Part shown: piece after piece, positions 41,268 to 50,345 of the stretch
Layout: the number at the start of each line of letters is the position of its first letter
How positions within the stretch are numbered: the stretch's first letter is position 1
Assembly (NCBI GenBank): GCA_049322715.1
Contig: JBMOQP010000009.1
Span: 1-64,000 of the forward strand
Direction of reading: 5' to 3'
DNA from: Thiofaba sp049322715
Lineage (GTDB): Bacteria > Pseudomonadota > Gammaproteobacteria > Halothiobacillales > Halothiobacillaceae
DNA length: 64,000 nucleotides
Made by a program: the position numbers and the translations under genes
The notes under the pieces: model-generated
What the model saw: only the letters and a program-made list of their open reading frames with translations
What the model was told of the DNA's origin: nothing
The model's database searches: none

Positions 41268-42203
41268 GTGGCTTTCAAGGATTACTACGCCATCCTGGGT
41301 ATCCCCCCGGGGGCCTCGCACGAGGTGGTGCGCCAGGCCTATCGCAGGCTTGCGCGCCAGTATCATCCGGACCTCAACCGGGAGGCTGGCGCCGAAGATC
41401 GTTTCAAAGCGGTCAACGAGGCCCACGATGTGCTCTCCGACGTCGCGAAGCGTGCCGCCTATGACCAGATGCGCCAGCAGGTGCAGGCGCGCTCCGATCT
41501 CGGTTCGGCCTCGCGGCGTGGCTTCGAGGACCTGCTCGCCAGCTTCGCATCGTTCAAGGACAAGGCCATCGACCCGGGGTGGCGGGATATGCTGCGCGGA
41601 TTCTTCACCGACGCCGGCCTGGCCGGGAGGGCTGCTCGGTCAGGGCGTGGCGAGGATCAGCACGCCACCCTGCGGCTGACTCTTACGGACATCGCGCGCG
41701 GCGCGCACCGGGAATGCACGGTGCGGGTCGAGGGCAGGGCCGAGGACGGTACGCCGCGTCCGATCGACAAGCGGGTCAAGGTGCGCGTCCCGGCGGGCAT
41801 CACGCCGGGCAAGCGCATCCGCCTGGCAGGCATGGGGGGCGAAGGCGATCCTGCGGGCGACCTGCTCCTTGCGGTCGAGCTCGAACCGCACCCTCATTTC
41901 ACCCTGGACGGACGCAATGTCATCCTGCGCCTGCCCCTGGCGCCGTGGGAGGCCGCGCTCGGGGTGACGTTGCGGGTGCCGACCCCGCACGGGGCGGTAC
42001 AGCTCAAGGTGCCGGCCGGCACCCAGTCGGGCCGGCGCCTGCGCCTGGCGGGCAAGGGCCTGCCAGGGCAGCCGGCGGGCGACCTGCTGGTCGAGCTGCA
42101 GATCCATGTTCCGCCGGCACTGACGCCGGAGGCGCGTGCCTTCTATCAGGAAATGGCGGCGACACTGCCTTTCAATCCCCGCCAAGACCTTGGGGGGGAA
42201 TAG
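41268..42203 (+). CDS. CbpA-like DnaJ-family cochaperone
   Basis: A 311-aa protein starting at a GTG. The N-terminal J domain (about 5-70) has the HPD tripeptide in QYHPDLN, which stimulates DnaK ATPase. A Gly-poor linker leads to two C-terminal substrate-binding barrels (about 130-290; VPAGITPGKRIRLAGMGGEG and VPAGTQSGRRLRLAGKG). No zinc-finger cysteines are present, as in CbpA. No cbpM lies next to it. Confidence 0.9.
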   Translation: MAFKDYYAILGIPPGASHEVVRQAYRRLARQYHPDLNREAGAEDRFKAVNEAHDVLSDVAKRAAYDQMRQQVQARSDLGSASRRGFEDLLASFASFKDKAIDPGWRDMLRGFFTDAGLAGRAARSGRGEDQHATLRLTLTDIARGAHRECTVRVEGRAEDGTPRPIDKRVKVRVPAGITPGKRIRLAGMGGEGDPAGDLLLAVELEPHPHFTLDGRNVILRLPLAPWEAALGVTLRVPTPHGAVQLKVPAGTQSGRRLRLAGKGLPGQPAGDLLVELQIHVPPALTPEARAFYQEMAATLPFNPRQDLGGE

Positions 42204-42299
42204 GGGCGGATTCATGCTCAGTCGATTCCAGGCGGCTGGCCCCGGGTCGACGGATACTTTATCTTTGCGGGGTTTTCTTCGCGCTATCACCAAATCGGC

Positions 42300-43007
42300 A
42301 TGCATTCGGACGAGCACATTCAGACCCTGCGCCAGCCGCGCCAGATTGCCCGCCTGCTCGAGCAGCTTCATGCCGAGCGCGGCCAGCTCACGCTGGTGGC
42401 GGATGGGGGGCGTCTGGAGAGGGTGGCGAACCTGCTGCTGGTGGACCCCGATCGCCGGGTGCTGGTGATCGATGCCTTCGATGGCGCCGAGGCGGCGGTC
42501 TTCGAGCGTGCGGGCGACATCCTGGTGAAGGCCGTGATCGACCGCATCCAGACCTGGTTCAACCTGTCCGGGGTGGCGCGCCTGCACGAGCGCGGCGACT
42601 ATTACTATCACCTGCCCTTCCCGGACGTGCTCTACCGCCTGCAGCGCCGGGGTGCGTTCCGTGTGCGCCCGCCGGCGGGGAGCCAGTCGCAGGCGCTGAT
42701 GCAGGCTCCGGGCCGGGGCAGCGCCCTGCGCGGGCTCATCCACGACATCTCGGCGACCGGCGTCTGCTTCCGCTTCCCGCGGGAGGAGCTGGAGCACTTC
42801 GCGGCCGGCCTGTGCTTCGATCGCGTGCAGATCGTCTGCGACTGCCGGCTCGACGTGAACGTGCGGGTGGAGGTGGTCAATCTCCGCGAGGAGGGCGAGC
42901 AGGGCATCCTGGTCGGCATGCGCTTCGTCGACCTGCCCCCGGACGCGGAGCGCGCCATCGACCGGGCGGTGCAGTCGATTCAGCGGGAGATGCTGGTGCA
43001 GGGCTGA
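42300..43007 (+). CDS. YcgR-like PilZ-domain c-di-GMP receptor
   Basis: A 235-aa cytoplasmic protein with an N-terminal YcgR-like domain (about 10-105) and a C-terminal PilZ domain (about 110-225). The c-di-GMP-binding signatures are both present: RLQRRGAFRV and DISATGVCF. Such proteins slow flagellar motors or modulate pili and secretion on binding c-di-GMP. The SiaD-type cyclase at 52.6 kb could supply the signal, which is inference from co-occurrence. Confidence 0.88.
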   Translation: MHSDEHIQTLRQPRQIARLLEQLHAERGQLTLVADGGRLERVANLLLVDPDRRVLVIDAFDGAEAAVFERAGDILVKAVIDRIQTWFNLSGVARLHERGDYYYHLPFPDVLYRLQRRGAFRVRPPAGSQSQALMQAPGRGSALRGLIHDISATGVCFRFPREELEHFAAGLCFDRVQIVCDCRLDVNVRVEVVNLREEGEQGILVGMRFVDLPPDAERAIDRAVQSIQREMLVQG

Positions 43008-43031
43008 TGGCCGCCCCGTACCCGCTGATGC

Positions 43032-43934
43032 TCAGCCCAGCGGCGAGGCGAAGATCTCGCTGACCAGACGGTGCACCCCACCCTGCAGCAGCAGCACGCG
43101 GTCCTCCCCGGCATTGGTGGTCTCCACGCACAGCATGTGGCGGTACTCGTCCGCGCGCATGTCCGGGAACGCCCCGGCCTTCTCCTCCCACGGATTCCAC
43201 ACCACCGTCGAACGGCTGCCATCCTTGCGCACGTGCAGGCGGCGGTGCAGCACCGGGTCTTCGACGATGACCTCGGCCAGGGTGTCGAGGTAGATGCGGT
43301 CGGTCTCGCCCGTCAGGCGCAGCGCCTGCTCGTGCTGGACGTCGCGGATCATGTCGCGGGTCTTGTCGAGGAAGGGGGTGTCGACGAGGCCCAGGATGGC
43401 GGCCTCGCGGATGTCGCCCACCCGCAGGTAGGTGTGCAGTCCCTGGGTGATCTCGCACGGCGCGGCGCCGCGATGCTCGGTCTCGAGCGTCATGCGCAGG
43501 GTTGCCCCCAGGCGGACCTCAAGGGCGAGGCGGAAGTCGTGCGGCCAGAATCGCCGGGTGGCCTCCTCGGGCAGTAGTTCGAGCGTCAGCCAGACCTCGC
43601 CGGCCTCGATGCCCGCGCTGGCCACCCGCCACTCCAAGTTGCGGGCGAAGCCATGCGCCGGCCGGCCATCGGTCGTGGCGCCGAACCACGGCCAGCAGAC
43701 CGGCACGCCGCCGCGCACGCTCTTGCCGGTCAGGTAGGTCGCCCCGTCGCTCACCCAGATCACCGGACCGAAGCCGGCGGGCTGATAGTGGACGACCTGT
43801 GCCCCCTGCAGCAGCACCCGCGCCTCCGCCCCCTCGGCACGCAGCACCGCCTGGGGCAGGCCGCCGGGGCCGGTGACGAAGTGCAGGGCATCGCCCTGGC
43901 CGAAGGAAGCGTTCAGGGCGTCGATGGTGCTCAT
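43032..43934 (-). CDS. D-hexose-6-phosphate mutarotase (YeaD/aldose-1-epimerase-like)
   Basis: A 300-aa protein of the galactose mutarotase superfamily, YeaD branch, which interconverts anomers of hexose 6-phosphates. Motifs include VIWVSDGATYLTGKSVRGGVP with CWPWFG, AHGFARNLEW with the catalytic-area His, and the late Glu region HMLCVETTNAG. The start at 43934 is fixed by AGGAGA 6 nt upstream; a longer frame upstream overlaps the leader. It lies downstream of a CBM48 protein gene, suggesting a carbohydrate-storage context. Confidence 0.92.
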   Translation of the reverse strand: MSTIDALNASFGQGDALHFVTGPGGLPQAVLRAEGAEARVLLQGAQVVHYQPAGFGPVIWVSDGATYLTGKSVRGGVPVCWPWFGATTDGRPAHGFARNLEWRVASAGIEAGEVWLTLELLPEEATRRFWPHDFRLALEVRLGATLRMTLETEHRGAAPCEITQGLHTYLRVGDIREAAILGLVDTPFLDKTRDMIRDVQHEQALRLTGETDRIYLDTLAEVIVEDPVLHRRLHVRKDGSRSTVVWNPWEEKAGAFPDMRADEYRHMLCVETTNAGEDRVLLLQGGVHRLVSEIFASPLG

Positions 43935-43995
43935 GGCGGTCTCCTGGTGACGGTGGCCCTCCATCTTACAGGAGGGCATGCCGCCGGGAGAGCGA

Positions 43996-44304
43996 TCAGA
44001 CGCGGATGACGGAGTTCTCGCCGGTGCCGAAGGGGTTGGGGATGTAGGCGTCGGCGGCATCGTCGTTGGCGTACCGCTCGCCGCCGAGCTGGTAGAGGAA
44101 CTGGTATTCGTGTCCCGGCTCGAGTTCGACCTCGAGGCTCCAGCTGCCGTCCTTGCGCTGCTTCATCGGCATCGCGTCGGCATCCCAGCCGTTGAAGTCG
44201 CCGATCAGGCTGACCTGGTCCGCGCCGTCGTGGCGCAGGGGGGGGAGGGTGAAGGTGGCTTTGCAGACGGGGCGGGTCTTGAGGTACTTCTTGGCAAGGC
44301 TCAT
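43996..44304 (-). CDS. CBM48/isoamylase-N-like glycogen-binding protein
   Basis: A 102-aa single-domain protein with the AMPK/CBM48 fold: VSLIGDFNGWDADAMPM then GSWSLEVELEPGHEYQFLYQ. This domain binds alpha-glucans and is found in glycogen branching enzymes and AMPK beta. As a stand-alone protein it probably recruits or regulates a glycogen enzyme. GGAGG precedes the ATG. The C-terminus (YIPNPFGTGENSVIRV) is typical of small bacterial members. Confidence 0.9.
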   Translation of the reverse strand: MSLAKKYLKTRPVCKATFTLPPLRHDGADQVSLIGDFNGWDADAMPMKQRKDGSWSLEVELEPGHEYQFLYQLGGERYANDDAADAYIPNPFGTGENSVIRV

Positions 44305-44506
44305 GGCGAATCCTCCGGGTCGATGGGGCGACCCTACTCAAGCCCAGGCATGTGACAGGGGCATGAACGGCCGCAAAATATCCATATAGACCATGGGCCC
44401 GGGGTTGTCAGTCTCAGGGGCCGAGAATCAATCTACTGCGCGACCCGATCGCTGCGTTCCGTCCGCCTTGCGCTCGGGGCGCTCGCTGCGATTTCTTCAC
44501 AGCCTC
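44305..44506. other. Gene-free spacer with short GC-rich repeats
   Basis: About 200 bp between the CBM48 gene and a small membrane-protein gene. It contains GCGCGACCCGATCGCTGCG and GCGCTCGGGGCGCTCGCTGC, imperfect repeats of one another. A TATCCATATAGACC stretch is the only AT-rich part and could be promoter material for the CBM48 gene. No terminator or RNA was recognised. Confidence 0.4.
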
Positions 44507-44833
44507 TCAGGCCTTGTCCCGCAGCAGCCCGAGCAGCCGCCCCTCCTGGATCATGCAGCCGATGCCGAGCAGCAGGAGGAACAGCACCAGCAAGGCGACC
44601 AGGCCGAACATCAGCGGCGTGAGCATGGCCAGCACCGACAGGGTCGAGGGATCGACCGCGTTCTGCTCGAGCTGGCGCAGAAGATGCAGCGGGTTGGTCA
44701 TCAGCGGATGGCGCAGCACCAGCCAGACCAGCGCGCCCAGCCACACCAGCAGTCCGCCCAGCAGCACCTTGCGGCCGAGGGCGACCTGGCGCTGGCGGCG
44801 CGCGATCCAGTCCGGCGTCGCATCCCGTGTCAT
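44507..44833 (-). CDS. Small membrane protein downstream of moaD, function unknown
   Basis: A 108-aa protein with two membrane segments (about 23-41 and 66-94) separated by a polar stretch. It starts 1 bp after the moaD stop on the same strand, so the two are co-transcribed and probably coupled. No family is recognised. A link to molybdopterin synthesis is not supported by anything but position. Confidence 0.7.
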   Translation of the reverse strand: MTRDATPDWIARRQRQVALGRKVLLGGLLVWLGALVWLVLRHPLMTNPLHLLRQLEQNAVDPSTLSVLAMLTPLMFGLVALLVLFLLLLGIGCMIQEGRLLGLLRDKA

Positions 44834-44834
44834 C

Positions 44835-45065
44835 TCAGCCCCCCGTGACCGGTGGGAAGAAGGCGACCTCGTCACCGTCCTGCACGGCCTGGTCGCGGGC
44901 CACGTACTCGTGGTTGACCGCCACCAGGGTATTGGCCGGCATGTCGAAGTCGGCGGCGGCCGCCCACACGTCGGCGACCGTGGCGAGCCCCGCAGCCGGT
45001 AGCGCCATGTCGGCCTTGCCCACGCGCTCGCGCAGGCTGGCAAAGAATTTCACCTGAATCGTCAT
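44835..45065 (-). CDS. moaD: MoaD, molybdopterin synthase sulfur carrier
   Basis: A 76-aa ubiquitin-like protein ending in PPVTGG; the C-terminal Gly-Gly is thiocarboxylated to donate sulfur for molybdopterin. VKFFASLRERVG at the start is characteristic. No moaE or other moa gene lies next to it, so it may be a stand-alone copy or a MoaD-like carrier for another pathway. A hairpin repeat (45089-45122) lies just upstream. Confidence 0.9.
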   Translation of the reverse strand: MTIQVKFFASLRERVGKADMALPAAGLATVADVWAAAADFDMPANTLVAVNHEYVARDQAVQDGDEVAFFPPVTGG

Positions 45066-45088
45066 TGCAGAATCCTTGGCTTGCTTTA

Positions 45089-45122
45089 CCAGGCCGTTGA
45101 AAAGAATTTTTCAACGGCCTGG
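45089..45122. repeat. Hairpin between the DUF2333 gene and moaD
   Basis: CCAGGCCGTTGAAAA and TTTCAACGGCCTGG pair around GAATT. It lies 5 bp after the DUF2333 stop. It is closely related to the hairpin after ygfX (16557-16592). It could terminate DUF2333 transcription, although there is no U-run. Confidence 0.75.
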
Positions 45123-45127
45123 TAAGT

Positions 45128-46201
45128 TCAACCCTGCGCCAGGAGGTTGCGCAGGTCGATGACCGCGGCATTGGCGCGCGAGACATAGGATGCCATTACC
45201 AGCGAGTGGTTGGCGACAAAACCGAAGCCGCTGCCGTTGAGGATGACGGGGCTCCAGACCGTGGCCTGGCTGGCCTCCAGCTCGCGGATGATCTGGCGCA
45301 GGCTGACCAGCGCGTTCTTCTTCTCCAGCACCGGGCCGAAGTCAGCCTCCGCCGCGCGCAGGAAGTGCAGCAGGGCCCAGGTGGCGCCGCGCGCCTCGAA
45401 GAATACGTCGTCGACCTCGTACCAGGGGGTGCGCACTATCAGCTGCCCGGGAGTGCTGGTGGACTGGCGCGCCGCCTCGTCTCCGCCGAGGTCAGTGTTC
45501 ACGCGGACCTGGCCGACGCTGGCGGAAAGCCGCTGTGACAGGGAGCCGAGGCGCTTCTCGACCATCCCCAGCCAGTCGCGCAGGTTGTCGGCGCGGGCGT
45601 AGAACTGGGCATCGCCGGCATCGGCATCCCCCAGGCGCATGTCGAAACGTTCCAGTGCGCGGATGGCCTTGCGGTACTCGCCTTCGGTAGAGGGCAGCAT
45701 CCACGAGGCGTTGTCGAAGTTGAACAGCGGCTCGGCGATGATCAGGTCCCGGTCCTCCACCGACTGGGACTGCGAGCGGGAAAAGTCGTTGCGCATGGCG
45801 CGCGCGAGGTCGCGGACCTGCACCAGCACGCCGAATTCCCAGTTGGGCATGTTGTCGATCAGCACGCCGGGCGGGGTGATGTCGTTGGAGAGGTAGCCGC
45901 CCGGCTTGTCGAGCAGGGTGCTGGCGACCTCGATCAGCGTGCCGGCCATGACCTGGCCGGTGACCGGCTCCTGCTGGGTCGAGTTCATGTGCGCTCGGGC
46001 CGCTTCACGTACGTCGAATTCGTCCGGCGCCATGCTCCAGCGGATGGCGAGCACGACCATCACCACGATGTAGGTCGCGCCGAGCAGGCCGGCGGTCCAG
46101 AGCAGGCCGCGCTCGCGCATGGTGCGCGGGTGGTAGAGACGGGCGGTGGTTCTTGCACCGTGCAACAGGCGGTCGAGAAGTTCACGCGGATTCATGGCCA
46201 T
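45128..46201 (-). CDS. DUF2333-family membrane-anchored protein
   Basis: A 357-aa protein with one N-terminal membrane segment (about 33-54) and a large periplasmic domain. Sequence stretches such as NDITPPGVLIDNMPNWEFG and RTPWYEVDDVFFEARG mark the DUF2333 family of proteobacteria, whose function is unknown. The start could be 46201 or two codons later. It is divergent from asmA, with the two coding regions about 75 bp apart. Confidence 0.88.
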   Translation of the reverse strand: MAMNPRELLDRLLHGARTTARLYHPRTMRERGLLWTAGLLGATYIVVMVVLAIRWSMAPDEFDVREAARAHMNSTQQEPVTGQVMAGTLIEVASTLLDKPGGYLSNDITPPGVLIDNMPNWEFGVLVQVRDLARAMRNDFSRSQSQSVEDRDLIIAEPLFNFDNASWMLPSTEGEYRKAIRALERFDMRLGDADAGDAQFYARADNLRDWLGMVEKRLGSLSQRLSASVGQVRVNTDLGGDEAARQSTSTPGQLIVRTPWYEVDDVFFEARGATWALLHFLRAAEADFGPVLEKKNALVSLRQIIRELEASQATVWSPVILNGSGFGFVANHSLVMASYVSRANAAVIDLRNLLAQG

Positions 46202-46274
46202 TTCCGAAGACGCCCGAAGATGTGACTATCATGATGGCAGAGACAAGAAGCCCGCAAGGGCAGGGGAGGGGTTC

Positions 46275-48653
46275 ATGCCGATGCTCAAGCGCATGGTCGT
46301 CGCCGCGCTGGGCGTGGTGGCGGTCGCCATCGCGGGACTCGCGGTGTTCGTCGCCACCTTCGATGCCAACCGCTACAAACCGGAGATCGAGGCACTCGCG
46401 CAGCAGCATCTCGGCCGCACGTTGAGTCTCGGCGGCGATGTGAGCCTCACCCTGTGGCCGGTGCTCGGCCTGCGAGCCGAGCAGGTGCGTCTTGGCAACG
46501 CGGAAGGCTTCACAGATCCCCTGTTCGCCGAGGCCGAGAGCCTGGTGCTCGGCGTCCAGCCGATACCGTTGCTCTCGAAGCGGCTCGAGGTGAACGAGGT
46601 GGCGCTGGACGGCCTGAAGCTGTTCCTCGAGCGCCGCAAGGACGGCAGCAACAACTGGCAGCTGGCCCCGCAGGCCCCCGTGCCGAAGCCTGCCGCCGAA
46701 ACCCCGGCCGCGGCGACCGGCGCGGCCGGCGGCTTCGGCCTGCTGGTCGGCGGGGTCACCCTGGGCCGGGCCGAGGTCAGTTTCCGCGACGGTGCCACCG
46801 GCGAGGTCTGGCGCATCGCCCCGGTCGACCTTTCGACCGGCACCATCGAGCCGGGCAAGCCCTTCGACGTGAGCCTCGCGGCGGGCATCAGCCAGGCGGA
46901 CAAAAAGCTCCAGGGACAGCTGCGCTTTGATGGGAGGATGAACGTCGATTCCGAACTTCCCTTTGTTGCGGTGAGCAACCTTCGCCTCGAGGGCGATGCC
47001 TCCAACTTGCCAGGTGGGGTCGGCAGGCTGGTGTTCAAGGCCCGGGCCGACAGGCTGGGCGTGTCTGGCGAGACCCTGCAGCTCTCGAGCACGCCTCTGT
47101 CACTCGATGTGCGCCTGCAAAACGGTCCGGCTCCGCTCGAGTTGCTGGACGCGAAGCTGAAACTCGGGCTCGCGGGCGACCTCGCGCCCGGACGCCTGAG
47201 GCTGGCACCGTTCGAGGGCGACCTGCACGCCGAGGGCGAAGGCATCAAGGGCGTGAACGCCAGGCTGCAGGGCGAGGGGGCGCTGGACCTTGCGGCCGGC
47301 ACCGCCCAAGTGGCACGCCTCTCCCTCGACGCCGACGGCCTGCGCGCCAGCCTGAGCGGCAAGCTCGATGGCATCAAGACCGAGCCGCGCTTTGCCGGCC
47401 GGGTGGAGGTGGCCGACTTCAACCCGCGTGCCTGGCTGGCAGCGCATGGTCGTCCCCTCTCCGGACTGCCCGAGGGTACCCTGGCCCAGGCCGGGGCGAA
47501 GGCGGACGTGGTCTTCGCCGACGGCAGCCTGCGCCTGAACGCACTGGAGGCGAAGGTGGACGAGACCCGCGCCCAGGGCAGCGTCGGGGTCGGCAAGGCC
47601 GGACTCAGCGCCGATCTCGCGCTCGACCGCCTCGATATCGACAGCTACCTGCCGCCCAAGCCCAAGGCCGCTCAGGCCACGCCGCGGGAGGGCGGGGGCG
47701 GCCCCGCGCCGGGGCCGGGGGTCGATACGCCGATTGAGCTGCCCGTTGCCATGCTGCGCGACCTGAGCGGCCAGGCGAACCTGCGCGTGGCACACCTGAC
47801 CGTGCAGCGCGTCGACGTACGCGACCTGCGCGTCGCCGGCAAGGCCAAGGGCGGCGACCTTGTCATCGACACCCTGGCAGGGCGGGCCTTCGACGGACAG
47901 TTCGATGCCCGCGGCGGGCTTGACGTGCGCGGCCAGGCCCCGGCCTGGCGCGCGGCCGGCAAGGCCTCCGGGGTGGACGTGGGCGCGATCCTCCGGCAGT
48001 TTGCCGAAAGCGATCGCCTGAGCGGCCACGGCGAACTGAGCTTCGACCTGCGCACGCGCGGCGCTTCGGTGAACGCCCTCAAGGCCGGGCTCGACGGCAC
48101 GGCGCGCGCGCGCTTCTACGACGGCGCCCTCAAGGGGGTGAACATCGGCCAGCTGTTGCGCCGCGCGGATGCCGCCCTCAAGGGCCAGCCCGCCCCGCCG
48201 CCCGAGCCCGCGCAGACCGACTTCACCGAGCTTTCCGGCAGCGCGACCGTCGCCAACGGCGTGATCAACAATCCGGACCTCGACGGCAAGTCGCCGCTGC
48301 TGCGCGTGCAGGGGGCCGGCGCCATCGACCTGCCCAGGAACGGCATCGACTACGGCCTGACCGTGACCGTGGTGCAGACCGCGACCGGCCAGGCCGGCAA
48401 GGAGCTGGCCAACCTGCGAGGGGTGCCCATCCCGCTCAAGATCAGCGGCTCGCTCAGCGACCCCTCCTACAGCGTCGATCTCGGCAAGGTGGTGGAGGAG
48501 CGGGCGAAGAAGGAGGTCGAGAAGCGCGTCGGAGAGGAGTTGCAGAAGCGACTCGGCGTACCGGTCCCGTCCGGTTCGACGCAGGAGCCTGCCCAGCCCG
48601 CCCCCTCGACGCCGCCCGTGCAGGACCTGCTGAAGGGGCTGATCGGTCGCTGA
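46275..48653 (+). CDS. asmA: AsmA-family envelope protein
   Basis: A 792-aa protein with a signal anchor (MVVAALGVVAVAIAGLAVFV), then FDANRYKPEIEALAQQHLGR, the AsmA N-terminal signature, and a C-terminal AsmA domain ending with VDLGKVVEERAKKEVEKRVG. AsmA-like proteins are thought to form beta-groove bridges that carry phospholipids to the outer membrane. The start at 46275 has GGGGAGGGG just upstream. The stop overlaps the mutY ATG by 1 bp (TGATG), a common gammaproteobacterial pairing. Confidence 0.93.
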   Translation: MPMLKRMVVAALGVVAVAIAGLAVFVATFDANRYKPEIEALAQQHLGRTLSLGGDVSLTLWPVLGLRAEQVRLGNAEGFTDPLFAEAESLVLGVQPIPLLSKRLEVNEVALDGLKLFLERRKDGSNNWQLAPQAPVPKPAAETPAAATGAAGGFGLLVGGVTLGRAEVSFRDGATGEVWRIAPVDLSTGTIEPGKPFDVSLAAGISQADKKLQGQLRFDGRMNVDSELPFVAVSNLRLEGDASNLPGGVGRLVFKARADRLGVSGETLQLSSTPLSLDVRLQNGPAPLELLDAKLKLGLAGDLAPGRLRLAPFEGDLHAEGEGIKGVNARLQGEGALDLAAGTAQVARLSLDADGLRASLSGKLDGIKTEPRFAGRVEVADFNPRAWLAAHGRPLSGLPEGTLAQAGAKADVVFADGSLRLNALEAKVDETRAQGSVGVGKAGLSADLALDRLDIDSYLPPKPKAAQATPREGGGGPAPGPGVDTPIELPVAMLRDLSGQANLRVAHLTVQRVDVRDLRVAGKAKGGDLVIDTLAGRAFDGQFDARGGLDVRGQAPAWRAAGKASGVDVGAILRQFAESDRLSGHGELSFDLRTRGASVNALKAGLDGTARARFYDGALKGVNIGQLLRRADAALKGQPAPPPEPAQTDFTELSGSATVANGVINNPDLDGKSPLLRVQGAGAIDLPRNGIDYGLTVTVVQTATGQAGKELANLRGVPIPLKISGSLSDPSYSVDLGKVVEERAKKEVEKRVGEELQKRLGVPVPSGSTQEPAQPAPSTPPVQDLLKGLIGR

Positions 48654-49690
48654 TGGATGCCTTCGCGTATCGCCTGCTCGCCTGGTGGGACGAGCACGGC
48701 CGTCATGACCTGCCCTGGCAACATCCGCGCGAGCCCTGGCGCGTGTGGGTGTCCGAGGTGATGCTGCAGCAGACCCAGGTGGCCACCGTCATTCCCTACT
48801 TCTCGCGCTTCATGGCGCGCTTCCCCGACATCGCATCGCTGGCCGCGGCGGATGAGGACGAGGTGCTGGCCCACTGGGCCGGCCTCGGCTACTACCGCCG
48901 CGCGCGCTTCCTGCACGCCGCCGCGCGGCAGGTGGCCGAGCGTCACGGGGGCGAGTTCCCGCGCGACATCGAGGCGGCCACGGCCTTGCCGGGGCTCGGC
49001 CGCTCCACCGCCGGCGCCATCCTGGCCCAGTCCTTCGGCTTGCCGCATGCCATCCTCGACGGCAACGTGAAGCGTGTGCTGGCGCGCTATCACGGCATCG
49101 AAGGCTGGCCGGGCGAGGGCGCGGTCGAGCGCGAGCTCTGGCGCCAGGCCGAGGCGCACACTCCGGCCGAACGGGTGGCGGACTACACCCAGGCGATCAT
49201 GGACCTCGGCGCGACCCTGTGCACCCCGCGCAACCCCGACTGCGGCCGCTGTCCGCAGCGGGAGGGTTGCGTCGCCCTGCAGGAAGGGCGGGCCTTTGAG
49301 CTGCCCACCCCGCGCCCGCGCAAGGACCTGCCGGTACGGCGCACGGTGATGCTGCTGATCGAGGGGGAGGAGGGCGTGCTGCTCGAGCGACGCCCGCCCG
49401 TCGGTGTCTGGCCCGGCCTGTACAGCCTGCCCGAGTGTCCGCCGGACGATGCCGCGGCCTGCCTGGCGCGGCTCGGGATCACGGCCGACGAGCCTCTTCC
49501 GGTGCTGCGCCACACCTTCAGTCACTATCACCTGGACATCGAGCCGCGCCGGGCGCGCCTGAAAGACCCCGCCGCTCGTGTCATGGATGGCGAGCGCCTC
49601 CTCTGGTATAACCCGGACCGGCCCCCGCCCGGCCTGCCCGCGCCTGTGCGCAGGCTGATCGAACAGTACATCGAGAGGACTTCCACATGA
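48653..49690 (+). CDS. mutY: Adenine DNA glycosylase MutY
   Basis: A 345-aa base-excision repair enzyme that removes A mispaired with 8-oxoG. Catalytic Glu35 is in SEVMLQQTQV. The helix-hairpin-helix is LPGLGRSTAGAIL, with the Asp in ILDGNVKRVL. The four [4Fe-4S] cysteines are in CTPRNPDCGRCPQREGC. The C-terminal NUDIX-like domain (about 225-340) recognises 8-oxoG. The gene overlaps asmA, and the next gene (yggX) starts before its stop. Confidence 0.97.
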   Translation: MDAFAYRLLAWWDEHGRHDLPWQHPREPWRVWVSEVMLQQTQVATVIPYFSRFMARFPDIASLAAADEDEVLAHWAGLGYYRRARFLHAAARQVAERHGGEFPRDIEAATALPGLGRSTAGAILAQSFGLPHAILDGNVKRVLARYHGIEGWPGEGAVERELWRQAEAHTPAERVADYTQAIMDLGATLCTPRNPDCGRCPQREGCVALQEGRAFELPTPRPRKDLPVRRTVMLLIEGEEGVLLERRPPVGVWPGLYSLPECPPDDAAACLARLGITADEPLPVLRHTFSHYHLDIEPRRARLKDPAARVMDGERLLWYNPDRPPPGLPAPVRRLIEQYIERTST

Positions 49691-49956
49691 CCCGCATGGT
49701 GCATTGCGCCCGCCTGAAGCAGGAGGCCGAGGGCCTCGACCGCCCGCCGTACTTCGGCGAGCTCGGCCAGCGCATCTACGACAACGTCAGCAAGCAGGCC
49801 TGGCAGGAATGGCTGCGCCACCAGACCATGCTGATCAACGAGTACCGTCTCACCCCCGTCGATCCCAAGGCGCGCAAATTCCTCGAGCAGGAGATGGAGA
49901 AATTCTTCTTCGGCGAGGGCTCGGCCGCGCCGGAGGGGTACGTCGCGCCGAAGTGA
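49687..49956 (+). CDS. yggX: YggX, iron-trafficking/oxidative damage protection protein
   Basis: An 89-aa protein with the family pattern MVHCARLKQEAEGLDRPPY, QAWQEWLRHQTMLINEYRL and the C-terminal FFFGEG. YggX protects [4Fe-4S] enzymes and is thought to handle labile Fe(II). The mutY-yggX linkage is conserved, which fits since MutY holds an Fe-S cluster. The ATG overlaps the mutY stop by 4 bp. Confidence 0.97.
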   Translation: MTRMVHCARLKQEAEGLDRPPYFGELGQRIYDNVSKQAWQEWLRHQTMLINEYRLTPVDPKARKFLEQEMEKFFFGEGSAAPEGYVAPK

Positions 49957-49993
49957 TTGAAAGGCCCCGCTTCCGGTTTGAAGCGCGGTCCCG

Positions 49994-50190
49994 GGCAGGA
50001 TGTTGAAAAAGGGTTTTCCTGCCCTTTTGAAACTCGCTTGGTCCCCCCTCGCAAGCCTTTGTTGATCCCTCCTCTCGGACCCTGCCGCCGTCCATGGCGG
50101 AAGCCCCTGCGGGGTACGGCCTTCAAGAGCCCGACGAATCGGTCAAGCCATCCCTGGCTTGCCTCGACAGGGACCCTCCGGTCCCGGTCA
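49994..50190. repeat. Hairpin repeat block between yggX and siaA
   Basis: A TTGAAAAAGGG...CCCTTTTGAAA hairpin is followed by TTGATCCCTCCTCTCGGACC, GCCGCCGTCCATGGCGG, CCCCTGCGGGG, TACGGCCTTCAAGAGCCCGA, AAGCCATCCCTGGCTTG and GGGACCCTCCGGTCCC. The module order matches the coaE-pilD copy. It fills most of the 390-bp gap; the remaining 150 bp hold an AT-rich stretch and a GCGGGGG/CCCCCGC hairpin (50296-50319) just before siaA. Confidence 0.8.
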
Positions 50191-50345
50191 TGCAGCGGCG
50201 AGGGAAGCCTTGATCGCTGCAAGTCATAGTATTTGTTGATCGTTTTCACGGAACTTTAATGATCGGCGCCTAGCCTTGGCGGTCCAGTTTTCCATGCGGG
50301 GGCACGTAGCCACCCCCGCCACCCTCCACGGAGAGCGAGACCGCC

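Noticed and set aside
49957..50345. A small RNA or riboswitch upstream of siaA
   Set aside because: The hairpins there are members of the dispersed repeat family; nothing matches a known riboswitch layout.
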